The notes under the pieces were generated by a model. The model was not told the origin of the DNA, made no database searches, and worked only from the letters and a program-made list of their open reading frames with translations. A program made the translations under genes and the position numbers. Below are positions 8,613 to 16,765 of a DNA stretch of 47,332 nt, in pieces. Location: positions 1-47,332 of the forward strand of contig CAJQLD010000008.1 of the NCBI GenBank assembly GCA_905479095.1. Direction: 5' to 3'. The stretch comes from an uncultured Flavobacteriaceae bacterium (GTDB taxonomy: Bacteria; Bacteroidota; Bacteroidia; Flavobacteriales; Flavobacteriaceae). The first letter of the stretch is position 1. The number at the start of each line of letters is the position of its first letter.

Positions 8613-9173
8613 ATGGCATTAACTCCGTCAAATATGCTTCCATTAGGAACTGAAGCACCAAGATTTGAATTATGGGATTCTGTTTCAAATTCCATGAAAA
8701 CATTAAACAATTTGCAAGGATCTAAAGGCACTCTAGTGCTCTTTATTTGTAATCATTGTCCGTTTGTTATTCATATAAATAAAGCCTTAGTCGCATTAGC
8801 TAACGAGGTTCAAACTAAAGGAATTAGTATGGTCGCTATTTCAAGTAACGATGCAAAAGCATATCCACAGGATGGCCCCGATGCTATGAAATCACATGCC
8901 AAAAAATTGAATTATCCTTTTCCTTATTTATATGATGAAACACAACTAGTAGCAAAAGCATATGACGCCGCTTGTACTCCAGATTTTTACCTTTTTGACG
9001 CCAATTTAAAACTAACTTACAGAGGGCAGCTAGATGACTCAAGACCTGGAAACGGACTACCTATCGATGGCAATGATTTAAAGCATGCCATCCAATGTTT
9101 AATTGAAATAAACACGAATACTCGTCATCAAAAACCAAGTATCGGTTGTAATATAAAATGGAAAAACAATTGA
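8613..9173 (+). CDS. Thioredoxin-family (redoxin) protein
   Basis: A 186-residue cytoplasmic thioredoxin-fold protein of the AhpC/TSA-like redoxin type; no signal peptide is visible. The active-site segment is LVLFICNHCPFV, with a C-x-x-C pair at residues 46 and 49, and the cis-proline region is ACTPDFYLFD near residue 127. The late RGQLDDSRPGNGLPIDG is characteristic of a family widespread in Bacteroidota and Proteobacteria annotated only as thioredoxin family. It is probably a thiol reductase or peroxidase-related protein, substrate unknown. Its neighbour downstream is another thioredoxin-fold protein, but with its own promoter box. Confidence 0.85.
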   Translation: MALTPSNMLPLGTEAPRFELWDSVSNSMKTLNNLQGSKGTLVLFICNHCPFVIHINKALVALANEVQTKGISMVAISSNDAKAYPQDGPDAMKSHAKKLNYPFPYLYDETQLVAKAYDAACTPDFYLFDANLKLTYRGQLDDSRPGNGLPIDGNDLKHAIQCLIEINTNTRHQKPSIGCNIKWKNN

Positions 9174-9201
9174 ATTTAGTTGTTTAAACGCTAAAATTTT
9201 A

Positions 9202-9209
9202 TACATTTG
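9202..9209 (+). promoter_or_regulatory. -7 promoter box (TACATTTG)
   Basis: TACATTTG lies 28 bases before the ATG at 9238, with GTTG about 19 bases upstream as a possible imperfect -33 element. Confidence 0.45.
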
Positions 9210-9237
9210 AAATAAGAACTCCCAAACTCTTAACCTT

Positions 9238-10128
9238 ATGAAATCAACCCTACTTCTGGTACTATGTACCTATTTCACTTACAGCTATTCTCAAGACATT
9301 AATTTTTACAAAAACGCCAAAGGCGATACGCATTTATGTGGTGAATTTCCTGTATCCTATTTAGAACACGATAGCCTTTATTCTATTTGGTACCATAAAA
9401 ACTATTCGGAATTTAAACTCCCCGAAAAACGTTTAAAGATAAAATCTAAACTTAAAAACACTAGGGTAGACATCTATTTAGGCACCTGGTGTGGCGATAG
9501 CAAGAAGTGGGTGCCTCGGTTTGTCAAGTTATGGGATGAACTTGGACTTAAAAGAAGTCGACTTCGGTTCATTGCTCTATACAATGATGAAGCTCGTTAT
9601 AAAACATCCCCGGATGGTGCGGAAAAAGGACAACAAGTTCATAGAGTTCCAATGTTTATTTTTAAATCTAAGGATGTTGAATATGCACGTATTGTAGAAT
9701 TTCCAAAAAATGATTTAGTAACAGATGTTGCTCAAATAGCGCTAGGTTTTCCCTCTTCCCCAAATTATGAAGGTGCTAATTATTTGTTTAAATTATTCGA
9801 TACGGAGACAATTGAATCCATCGAGAATAACTTTAACACGCATTACAAAACACTTAGAAAAAAGACGAACCACAGTAAGGAGTTAAACACATTAGGCTAT
9901 GTCTTACTTCGTAGCAATCGAATTAAAGAAGCCTTAGTCTGTTTTAAACTCAACACCTATTTATTTAAATACACTCCAAATGTGTATGATAGTTATGGTG
10001 AAACTTTAGCACTTAATGGAGAACACGAAGAAGCGATTAAAATGTATGAAAAGGTATTAGAAATAGACACAGAAAATAAACATGCTAAATCTCAAATTAA
10101 AAAATTAAAATCGCGAATTGAGCTCTAG
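9238..10128 (+). CDS. Secreted thioredoxin-like / TPR protein
   Basis: A 296-residue exported protein. Residues 1-19 (MKSTLLLVLCTYFTYSYSQ) are a signal peptide. A thioredoxin-like region follows at about 75-170 with LGTWCGDSKKW, so the usual C-x-x-C is C-G-D-S (Cys85, Ser88): a single redox Cys. Residues ~200-290 contain TPR-like helices (LNTLGYVLLRSNRIKEALVC; YDSYGETLALNGEHEEAIKM). The combination suggests a periplasmic or surface-associated thiol protein with a protein-binding tail; no substrate can be inferred. Its stop overlaps the convergent LysM gene's stop in the sequence CTAG. Confidence 0.75.
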   Translation: MKSTLLLVLCTYFTYSYSQDINFYKNAKGDTHLCGEFPVSYLEHDSLYSIWYHKNYSEFKLPEKRLKIKSKLKNTRVDIYLGTWCGDSKKWVPRFVKLWDELGLKRSRLRFIALYNDEARYKTSPDGAEKGQQVHRVPMFIFKSKDVEYARIVEFPKNDLVTDVAQIALGFPSSPNYEGANYLFKLFDTETIESIENNFNTHYKTLRKKTNHSKELNTLGYVLLRSNRIKEALVCFKLNTYLFKYTPNVYDSYGETLALNGEHEEAIKMYEKVLEIDTENKHAKSQIKKLKSRIEL

Positions 10129-12065
10129 TCAATAACTTTAATAATATGTAGGTTTTCGTGTTTGAGAATGTAACCCGATTCATTTTTGTAACCGCCAGAT
10201 GGTTGGAGAACATATTGAAATTTATTTTCTAAATAAACAGTCTGAATATCTAATGGATTCGCTAATAACGTTCCGTATGTAGAAAGTCGCAACAAAATAT
10301 CCATTGTTACATCAAAGCCTCTAATGGCATATTTGTTAGGTGAAATTCCGAATTTGCTCAAATACTGTTGACCAAAAAAACCTAAACTATCAGAGTTGAA
10401 ATTAACAGAAGGATACTGGAAATGTAGATTCGACAAATCATAATTTGATACATTTGCGCCGTCAAAAGCTCTGTTTTTAGAAGTAGTCATCAACGTAATA
10501 TCGCGTTCAATTTTAGTGTCTGTAATATCTTTACCACCTTTAACGACAGAGACTCCGTTCATCGCATTTAGCATACTAGAAACATTAGAGACAAAGCCTT
10601 CATTATTAGTTTCTAAAAAAACAAAGGTCCTTCCTTCACCTAAGACAGCTTCAACATCTTTTAACATTAAATAAAACTGTTCTTCGCCGTCTTCGTCTTT
10701 GTTAGACGTTAAAAACGTTGCCGATGGAAATGCTGACTTTAAATGGTTTGCTGTATCAGAATTTTGGGAGTCATAAATAATAAGCGTTTCATGGGGAATC
10801 GTATCATTTTTAACATAGTTAATCAATTTGTTTTGTAACCATGCATCATCTGGAATGGTTTGAAATAAATGAGAATATACTTTTTCAGACTTCACAAAAG
10901 GGGACACTACAGGCACACTTTTATTTTGAACATACTCAGTTGTTAATTCTAAATTCGGAAGTGTAATAGGCCCAAGAATTGCGTTGTATTCAGAGAAATC
11001 CGTTTGTCTCAATATGGTGTTAAGATCGGTGGTCTTAGCATTGGTATCAAACACATCAAGTTTTGTTGAAATACCAAGGCGTTTTGCAGAATCAATGGCC
11101 ATCACAACCCCTGAGTAAAAATCAGCAGAAATATTAATATATCCATCTCTCTTAAGTTGATTTTTTGCAAGTTTAAGGGAATCAAAATCAATGCTTTTTG
11201 TTTTAAACGGCAGTAAGAGAGCAATTTTTTTTGGAGAAAAATCGATCAAACGATCCGTTAATTTAGTAACAGGAACTGATTGTGTTGTTAAAAACTGAAC
11301 ACTTGTTTTTGGGACTTTTAAGACCATCCCTAACTTTAATCCATTTTGAACCAATTCAGGATTAAGAGCTTCTAAACGTGCTTGCGTTAATCCTAATTTT
11401 TTTTCAAGTCTGAAAAATCCTTCTTTAGCCTTTACTTCATAGTAGCCAAATTGGGCCTCTTCTACGATTTTTTCATCTGCAACAGCAATATTAGGAACGT
11501 TTAGTTGTTGACCTTCTTTAAGATTTATTCCCATGTTTGAATTGAGTGCTTCTAACTCAGGAACTGAAATCCCAAATTTATACGCAATTCGCCATTTACC
11601 TTCTTTTGGTAAAACAGTATATGTTTGGATTGAGTTTAACGAAGCTGGGCTTGGTACCATTTTATATATCGGAATGTAAATCTTATTTCCAGACCGTAAA
11701 TTTTTTGAATACAACCGTTTGTTGTGCGTTTTTATATCCTCAACGGTCAAATTAAATTTTTGAGAGATACTGAATAGTGTCTCTTTTCGTCTGACTTTGT
11801 AAACTTTATAAGAAACTAACTCTTTTATTTCAGTTGAAGAATTGGTTGTTGAAGCAAAAGATTCTGGAATAATCAAAACCATGTTCTGAGAAAAATCAGA
11901 TTTTGCATCTGGATTTAAGGCATAAATATCAGCAGGCATGATTTTGTATACCCTTGCAATACTTTCAATAGACTCCCCAACTTTTACACGATGTGTTTTT
12001 AAGTTTTGAGCGAAGCCAAAACCACTAAAAACAAAAAACAACGAAATAATTAAAAATTTTCTCAT
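10125..12065 (-). CDS. LysM repeats fused to a periplasmic-binding-like domain
   Basis: A 646-residue exported protein with signal peptide MRKFLIISLFFVFSGFGFAQ. Four LysM-like peptidoglycan-binding repeats follow, at about 23-68, 85-132, 146-190 and 207-253; examples are HRVKVGESIESIARVYKI and YKVRRKETLFSISQKFNL. From about residue 278 (KKIALLLPFKTKS) to the end it resembles a type I periplasmic-binding fold, as in branched-chain amino-acid receptors: YSGVVMAIDSAKRLG, NAILGPITLPN, VPVVSPFV. It lies immediately downstream of guaA on the same strand (38-base gap), an association I recall from other Flavobacteriia. A cell-wall-associated sensor or scaffold is a plausible inference; no enzyme motif is visible. 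Confidence 0.85.
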   Translation of the reverse strand: MRKFLIISLFFVFSGFGFAQNLKTHRVKVGESIESIARVYKIMPADIYALNPDAKSDFSQNMVLIIPESFASTTNSSTEIKELVSYKVYKVRRKETLFSISQKFNLTVEDIKTHNKRLYSKNLRSGNKIYIPIYKMVPSPASLNSIQTYTVLPKEGKWRIAYKFGISVPELEALNSNMGINLKEGQQLNVPNIAVADEKIVEEAQFGYYEVKAKEGFFRLEKKLGLTQARLEALNPELVQNGLKLGMVLKVPKTSVQFLTTQSVPVTKLTDRLIDFSPKKIALLLPFKTKSIDFDSLKLAKNQLKRDGYINISADFYSGVVMAIDSAKRLGISTKLDVFDTNAKTTDLNTILRQTDFSEYNAILGPITLPNLELTTEYVQNKSVPVVSPFVKSEKVYSHLFQTIPDDAWLQNKLINYVKNDTIPHETLIIYDSQNSDTANHLKSAFPSATFLTSNKDEDGEEQFYLMLKDVEAVLGEGRTFVFLETNNEGFVSNVSSMLNAMNGVSVVKGGKDITDTKIERDITLMTTSKNRAFDGANVSNYDLSNLHFQYPSVNFNSDSLGFFGQQYLSKFGISPNKYAIRGFDVTMDILLRLSTYGTLLANPLDIQTVYLENKFQYVLQPSGGYKNESGYILKHENLHIIKVID

Positions 12066-12103
12066 ACTCTATATTACTTAGCTCCTAAAAAGGATTTCAG
12101 GGA

Positions 12104-13639
12104 TTATTCCCATTCAATCGTCGCCGGTGGTTTTGAACTTATATCATATACAACTCTATTGACACCCTTTACTTTATTGATAATATCATTGGAGGTTTTC
12201 TGAAGAAATTCATAAGGTAAATTGACCCAATCGGCTGTCATTCCATCCGTACTTTCAACAGCTCTCAATGCTACACATTTTTCATAGGTACGCTCATCGC
12301 CCATAACTCCTACACTATTAACTGGCAAGAGCATTGCGCCGGCTTGCCAAACTTTGTCATATAAATCCCATTCCCGTAATCCATTTATAAAAATAGCATC
12401 TACTTCTTGTAAAATCTGAACTTTTTCGGGAGTAATATCTCCTAAAATTCGAATGGCTAATCCCGGTCCAGGAAAAGGATGACGCCCTAATAATTTGGCA
12501 TCAATACCCATCGAAGCACCTACGCGGCGAACTTCATCTTTAAACAAAGCTCTTAATGGTTCTACAATATTTAACTTCATATAATCTGGCAAACCACCAA
12601 CATTATGATGACTTTTGATCGTAGCACTAGGCCCCCCAGTAGCAGAAACACTTTCGATCACATCAGGATAAATTGTTCCTTGCGCTAACCATTTCACATC
12701 TTTTATCATTTGAGCTTCGTCATCAAAAACTTCGATAAACACACGGCCAATGGCTTTACGTTTGAGTTCTGGGTCTTCAAGTCCTGCAAGCGCATCCAAA
12801 AAGCGTGCCGAAGCACCCACTCCTTTGACATTGAGCCCCATACCTTCGTATTGCGTTAAGACACTCGAAAACTCATCTTTTCTTAATAATCCATTATTTA
12901 CAAAAATACAATAGAGATTTTTTCCAATCGCTTTGTGCAATAAAATAGCGGCAACGGTCGAATCAACTCCGCCAGACAATCCAAGAACAACTTTATCGTC
13001 TTGAATTTTAGCTTTTAAATCGGCCACAGTCTCATCCACAAAAGAATCTGGGGTCCAATCTTGTTGAAGTCCAGAAATTGTGACTAAGAAATTTTGCAAT
13101 ATTTTTTTTCCGTCTGTAGAATGATAGACTTCAGGGTGAAATTGAATCGCATACGTTGATTCACCTTCAATTTTATAAGCAGCGTTTTCCACATCATGAG
13201 TACTGGCTAACAAAACGCCGTTCGTTGGCAATTCTTTGATGGTATCACTATGACTCATCCAAACTTGACTCCCTGAGCTCACTCCTTCTAAAAAGGCTTC
13301 ATTTACTTTTACGTAAGATAAATTTGCACGTCCATATTCTCTTGTATTTGATGGAGCGACGATACCACCCGAAAAATGGGCTAAATACTGAGCACCATAA
13401 CAAACTGCCAACATGGGCTTAAGTCCGCGAATGTTTGATAAATCGGGATGTAAGGCGTCATCACCTCGCACCGATTGTGGGCTGCCCGAAAGCACAACGG
13501 CTTTGAATTCGTCTAAGTTGGTTGGAATTTTATTGAAGGGATGAATCTCACAATATATATTTAGCTCCCTAACACGGCGAGCTATAAGTTGAGTATATTG
13601 GGATCCAAAATCGAGAATTAATACCTTATCGTGTTGCAT
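12104..13639 (-). CDS. guaA: GMP synthase (glutamine-hydrolysing)
   Basis: Converts XMP to GMP using ATP and glutamine; cytoplasmic. I start at the ATG at 13637-13639 ([14 protein letters not shown]), giving 511 residues; two more codons to a TTG at 13645 are possible but unnecessary. The class I amidotransferase domain has the Cys80 nucleophile ([14 protein letters not shown]) and QFHPE (His168, Glu170). The ATP pyrophosphatase domain has the PP-loop [12 protein letters not shown] near 219-230. The dimerisation domain ends in the usual [11 protein letters not shown]. All expected motifs are intact. Confidence 0.97.
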   Translation of the reverse strand: MQHDKVLILDFGSQYTQLIARRVRELNIYCEIHPFNKIPTNLDEFKAVVLSGSPQSVRGDDALHPDLSNIRGLKPMLAVCYGAQYLAHFSGGIVAPSNTREYGRANLSYVKVNEAFLEGVSSGSQVWMSHSDTIKELPTNGVLLASTHDVENAAYKIEGESTYAIQFHPEVYHSTDGKKILQNFLVTISGLQQDWTPDSFVDETVADLKAKIQDDKVVLGLSGGVDSTVAAILLHKAIGKNLYCIFVNNGLLRKDEFSSVLTQYEGMGLNVKGVGASARFLDALAGLEDPELKRKAIGRVFIEVFDDEAQMIKDVKWLAQGTIYPDVIESVSATGGPSATIKSHHNVGGLPDYMKLNIVEPLRALFKDEVRRVGASMGIDAKLLGRHPFPGPGLAIRILGDITPEKVQILQEVDAIFINGLREWDLYDKVWQAGAMLLPVNSVGVMGDERTYEKCVALRAVESTDGMTADWVNLPYEFLQKTSNDIINKVKGVNRVVYDISSKPPATIEWE

Positions 13640-13689
13640 AGTCAAAAGTAATATTTATAAATAAAATGAGCCCCTAAATTTTGAAATTT

Positions 13690-15291
13690 TTAAAGGGTTA
13701 ATACATGAAATCTCTGATTTAATGGTGCAAGCTCTAATTTTAAGTGTTTTATAAATTCTTCGCCATGCTCAAGGTAGAATTCTGTAAAATTTGTGTAACG
13801 CTCTTGCAAGCCGCCATTTGGAAAAAGCTCAAGGTGGATCGTTTCCAAACGATTGATGTAATCTTTATGCGATTTTTTTTCTGCTTTTAGAAGCCGCTTT
13901 TCTAAAGCTTCCAAACCTTTGAGTTGTTTTTTTTCTTGAGCTGATACAGCACCTTTAAAAGACTTATCGGTCTGATCAGCAATCAAATAAAGTGCCTCAA
14001 ATTGTTTTTTTAGATGTGATTTTTGAATTGAAAAATCAACAGCTAATGATGATATCTTTTTAATTTGAGATTGAATCAGCGCTTGTTTATTTTGAAACAA
14101 TTCAGACACAGATACTTTTAATTTATCTAATTTTTGATGCTGCTTTTCACTGATTAAAAGCACCGAGTTTCGATGTAATAAAATCGGAAAAGTGATCTGT
14201 TCCACATCAAAATAGGATTTCAATTGAAGCCAATAAGATACTTCACCGCCACCCCCAATATAGCAGAGATTTGGCAAAATAGTTTCTTGATACAGTGGAC
14301 GCATAATTACATTCGGAGAAAAACGTTCTGGATTTGATTGCACTTCTGCTAATAATTCCTTTAAATTCCATTGTATGTCGGTATTTAAAACGGAAAAATA
14401 TGATTCATTTTTAACGATACGCTCGCGTAAATTTGCTTTAAGATAAAATAAATTCAGTTCGCGTGGATTCACTTGAATCTTATAAGCAGCATCAATAGAT
14501 GTTAACTGTTCATTGGTCTGAGAAACGGACTTATAAGCTTGTTGATTTGTAAACTCAGAGGTGAGTTGTGGAATAAATAATCGTTTTAAAGCCGCATCAT
14601 TTCCATCGATGATTAGCAAACCATCCTCCCCAAATAAGGAATGAACTAAATAGCGAGTGGCATCTGCTAAGTTTGAATGGTTTAAATACGCATTTTTAAC
14701 GAGCTCTTTAAGTGTCTGGGCGTGACTCGAATCTCCCAAAATATTGGAAAAAACAGTGACAAATTCAGACAACTCAGAAGTGTCTAAAACGCCTACCGCT
14801 CCAGACGTATTTTGCGACCATTGGAACCGTTTGTTTTGAAAATTAAAATGATTAATTTCTTCAAAATCATGGTCTTCTGTGGCCATCCAAAAAACAGGGA
14901 TAAAATTGTTTTCAGGAGCGTTTGCTTTTAATTCTTTCGCTAAATTGATGGTCGAAATAATCTTATATAAAAAATACAAAGGGCCGCCCATCAGGTTTAA
15001 TTGGTGCCCTGTGGTCACCGTAAATGTGTTTTCTTTTGTAAGAGACTGAATCGCCTTCGTGGTCAATTTAGAGGGGGCCAGGCCAGAATATTGTTGTGTG
15101 AATGCTTCCACTAAGACCGAACGTTTTTCGGAAGTGAATTCGGATTTTTTAGCTTCACATTGTGCTTTAAAATTTTCTAAATTTGGAAACCGATGATACA
15201 GTGACTGTAATTCCGGGCGATTTTCTACATAATCGCAGATCAGCTTAGAAACATAGGCAGTGTCTCGGAACGAAATAAAGTCTGTTGACAT
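13690..15291 (-). CDS. bshC: Bacillithiol biosynthesis cysteine-adding enzyme BshC
   Basis: The putative last enzyme of bacillithiol synthesis, adding Cys to GlcN-malate. At 533 residues it matches the family length. Diagnostic stretches are TTGHQLNLMGGPLYFLYKI (~93-111; family 'tGhQp.l..GPly..yKi'), PVFWMATEDHDFEEINH (~133-149), RPLYQETILPNLCYIGGGGE, and a coiled-coil region at ~400-480. It sits directly upstream of guaA with a 50-base gap on the same strand. Downstream genes bshA and bshB are not in this window. Confidence 0.94.
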   Translation of the reverse strand: MSTDFISFRDTAYVSKLICDYVENRPELQSLYHRFPNLENFKAQCEAKKSEFTSEKRSVLVEAFTQQYSGLAPSKLTTKAIQSLTKENTFTVTTGHQLNLMGGPLYFLYKIISTINLAKELKANAPENNFIPVFWMATEDHDFEEINHFNFQNKRFQWSQNTSGAVGVLDTSELSEFVTVFSNILGDSSHAQTLKELVKNAYLNHSNLADATRYLVHSLFGEDGLLIIDGNDAALKRLFIPQLTSEFTNQQAYKSVSQTNEQLTSIDAAYKIQVNPRELNLFYLKANLRERIVKNESYFSVLNTDIQWNLKELLAEVQSNPERFSPNVIMRPLYQETILPNLCYIGGGGEVSYWLQLKSYFDVEQITFPILLHRNSVLLISEKQHQKLDKLKVSVSELFQNKQALIQSQIKKISSLAVDFSIQKSHLKKQFEALYLIADQTDKSFKGAVSAQEKKQLKGLEALEKRLLKAEKKSHKDYINRLETIHLELFPNGGLQERYTNFTEFYLEHGEEFIKHLKLELAPLNQRFHVLTL

Positions 15292-15412
15292 AGTAGTTAC
15301 TTAATAGATGTAAAGATACTTTATTTCTTTTGCAGTTGGAACGAAAATTTTTAAAGTAAAAACGAGAGGATTAAATAGCCACAAATTATGTCAAGTCGTT
15401 TTTTATAAGGAG

Positions 15413-15438
15413 ATTGCCACGTCGTACCTCCTCGCAAT
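15413..15438. repeat. REP-like palindromic element, copy A
   Basis: A 26-base segment starting ATTGCCACGTCG and ending CCTCGCAAT, with inverted ends ATTGC/GCAAT and further internal pairing. An identical 26-mer occurs at 16478-16503. The sequence resembles a dispersed palindrome seen in many bacterial genomes (a REP-like unit); no transposase is nearby. It lies just beyond the toxin stop of cassette 1 in the original frame, and the frameshifted toxin frame now reads through it. Confidence 0.7.
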
Positions 15439-15470
15439 GACGGAAGACGGAGGGGGGAATTAGACAGGAA

Positions 15471-15706
15471 TTACTGATGGTCGGAGATTTCAGTGACCAA
15501 AAAACCGTTTTCTTTAAAAAACTACGAGCACGGTATTTATCGTTTATCCTAAATTGGTATTCTTTATTTTTCTTAGGCTGTAATAGTTTTAATTTAACTA
15601 TATGAGTATGTCCTTGCTCAAAGTAGTCTTTGGCTTTGAGATAGGGTTTAATGAGTTCACTCTTTTTTAAATAAGCAACTGCTGAGTCAGTTTCATAAAC
15701 TTTCAT
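15471..15706 (-). pseudogene. Toxin of cassette 1 (RelE/ParE-like), frameshifted
   Basis: The first ~60 codons from the ATG at 15704-15706 (MKVYETDSAVAYLKKSELIK) match the cassette 3 toxin almost residue for residue. Near 15514-15524 one base is missing relative to cassette 3 (TTTTTTAAAG against TTTTTATAAAG on the coding strand). The end of the original frame (FLVTEISDHQ then TAA at 15471-15473) is therefore out of frame. As it stands, translation continues to 15386 and gives a 106-residue protein with an unrelated tail. The ATG overlaps the antitoxin end by 14 bases. RelE/ParE-like assignment rests on small size, the YQFRI.dKYRA and ISDHQ motifs and the antitoxin-first overlap; it is an inference. 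Confidence 0.75.
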
Positions 15707-15884
15707 CAGTCAGATAGTTGAAAGATGATAATGGTTTATCTTTTATAGTTTCGGGGATGGCAGAAGATTCTTTGGTTTGCTTAAACTGAAGCGCCATAAA
15801 ATTCAATACATTTCTCAGTTCTTCCCAGTTGCTAAATGTTTTTTGGGGAAGTGGTTGCCCGTTTTTGATGGTGATAGTAGTCAT
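15693..15884 (-). CDS. Antitoxin-like protein of cassette 1
   Basis: A 63-residue protein starting MTTITIKNGQPLPQKTFSNW. It shares the N-terminus MTTITIKNG with the other two cassettes and differs from the cassette 3 copy at only a few positions (P/S, A/T, S/A, E/K). The N-terminal half would carry DNA binding and dimerisation and the C-terminal half (ETIKDKPLSSFNYLTDESL) toxin binding, by analogy with small type II antitoxins. Its last codons overlap the toxin ATG. I cannot assign a named antitoxin fold from sequence alone. Confidence 0.7.
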   Translation of the reverse strand: MTTITIKNGQPLPQKTFSNWEELRNVLNFMALQFKQTKESSAIPETIKDKPLSSFNYLTDESL

Positions 15885-15945
15885 TTTTTTATCTATTATG
15901 CATCATGAATATAAGCAAAATGTGATATTTGTGCAAATTTTTGTT
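15885..15945 (-). promoter_or_regulatory. Promoter/operator region of cassette 1
   Basis: These ~60 bases upstream of the cassette 1 antitoxin are nearly identical to 16374-16436 upstream of cassette 2. Shared elements on the coding strand are TTTGCACAAA, a TTATATT box, an ATGCAT core and the A-run before the start. TTTG about 20 bases before TATATT could be a -33/-7 pair. Autoregulation by the antitoxin is expected for such systems but is not shown by the sequence. The cassette 2 toxin stop touches its upstream edge. Confidence 0.5.
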
Positions 15946-16182
15946 TTATTGATGATCCGAGATTTCAAAAACAAACAAGGATTGTTCTTTTCTAACAGCA
16001 AAAGCACGGTATTTTTTAGAGATCCTGAACTGGTAGATCCCTTTTGATTTAGGTTTACGAAGTTTTAATTGAACTTTATAATACTGTTCATCCCGTATAT
16101 AATCACAAGCTTTTTTGTACTGCTTGGTCAATTGAAATTTTTGTAAATCCTTTCGAGCGTTTTCATTATCAAAAACGAGCAT
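15946..16182 (-). CDS. Toxin of cassette 2 (RelE/ParE-like), intact
   Basis: A complete 78-residue protein, MLVFDNENARKDLQKFQL to FVFEISDHQ. It is a divergent homologue of the cassette 1 and 3 toxins: same length, same block YQFRISKKYRAF, same ending ISDHQ. Small size, basic residues in the second half and an antitoxin-first arrangement fit a RelE/ParE-superfamily mRNA interferase or gyrase toxin; which of the two cannot be told. Its ATG overlaps the antitoxin stop by one base (TAATG), implying coupled translation. This is the only one of the three toxins without a visible lesion. Confidence 0.7.
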   Translation of the reverse strand: MLVFDNENARKDLQKFQLTKQYKKACDYIRDEQYYKVQLKLRKPKSKGIYQFRISKKYRAFAVRKEQSLFVFEISDHQ

Positions 16183-16373
16183 TATTGAGCCTGTTTAAAA
16201 GTTGAGTTTATCGATGAGATTTCTTCCTTTGCTTTTATTGCATTTTCAATGGTTTTGGCAGACAAAGGCATTTCTTCTTGAAAATGGTCAACAGCCCATT
16301 CTAGAAAATCTTTCATAGTTCCAAACTCAGTCTTTGATAATTTTTCACCGTTTTTGATCGTGATTGTAGTCAT
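16182..16373 (-). CDS. Antitoxin-like protein of cassette 2
   Basis: A 63-residue protein beginning MTTITIKNGEKLSKTEFG. It has the same length and first nine residues as the cassette 1 and 3 antitoxins but diverges after that (WAVDHFQEEMPLSAKTIENA), in step with its divergent toxin. This matched divergence supports a cognate pair. Translation is coupled to the toxin through TAATG. Confidence 0.7.
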   Translation of the reverse strand: MTTITIKNGEKLSKTEFGTMKDFLEWAVDHFQEEMPLSAKTIENAIKAKEEISSINSTFKQAQ

Positions 16374-16436
16374 TTTTTTATCTATTATGCATCATCAATA
16401 TAAGTAAAATATGGTTTTTGTGCAAATTTTTGTTTC
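16374..16436 (-). promoter_or_regulatory. Promoter/operator region of cassette 2
   Basis: Near-identical to the region upstream of cassette 1 (see 15885-15945), whereas the sequence upstream of cassette 3 (16944 onward) is different. The conservation of non-coding sequence between two otherwise divergent cassettes suggests recent exchange or a shared operator. Confidence 0.5.
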
Positions 16437-16477
16437 AAAGAGAAGTACCCTCACTGTCTTGTTTTTTTTAAAAAGAG

Positions 16478-16503
16478 ATTGCCACGTCGTACCTCCTCGC
16501 AAT
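16478..16503. repeat. REP-like palindromic element, copy B
   Basis: Identical over 26 bases to copy A at 15413-15438, and in the same position and orientation relative to its toxin gene (just beyond the stop codon). The homology between the cassette 1 and 3 segments therefore extends past the coding sequence. Confidence 0.7.
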
Positions 16504-16528
16504 GACGGAGAGGGGGATTAGACAGGAA

Positions 16529-16765
16529 TTACTGATGGTCGGAGATTTCAGTGACCAAAAAACCGTTTTCTTTATAAAAACCACGAGCACGATATTTATC
16601 GGTTATCCTAAATTGGTATTCTTTATTTTTCTTAGGCTGTAATAGTTTTAATTTAACTATAAGAGTATGTCCTTGCTCAAAGTAGTCTTTGGCTTTGAGA
16701 TAAGGTTTAATGAGTTCTCTCTTTTTTAAATAAGCAACTACTGAGTCAGTTTCATAAACTTTTAT
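16529..16765 (-). pseudogene. Toxin of cassette 3 (RelE/ParE-like), start codon lost
   Basis: The frame is open for the full 78 codons and ends in the family's EISDHQ, but the start codon is ATA at 16763-16765. In cassette 1 the same position is ATG. The single G-to-A change also turns Glu into Lys near the end of the overlapping antitoxin. No other in-frame start lies close by, so full-length toxin is probably not made, unless ATA is used weakly. Residue differences from cassette 1 are few (for example GHTLIV against GHTHIV). Confidence 0.75.

Noticed and set aside
15386-15706. A normal 106-residue toxin gene
   Set aside because: Comparison with cassette 3 shows a one-base deletion; the last ~45 residues are the product of the shifted frame and the adjoining repeat.
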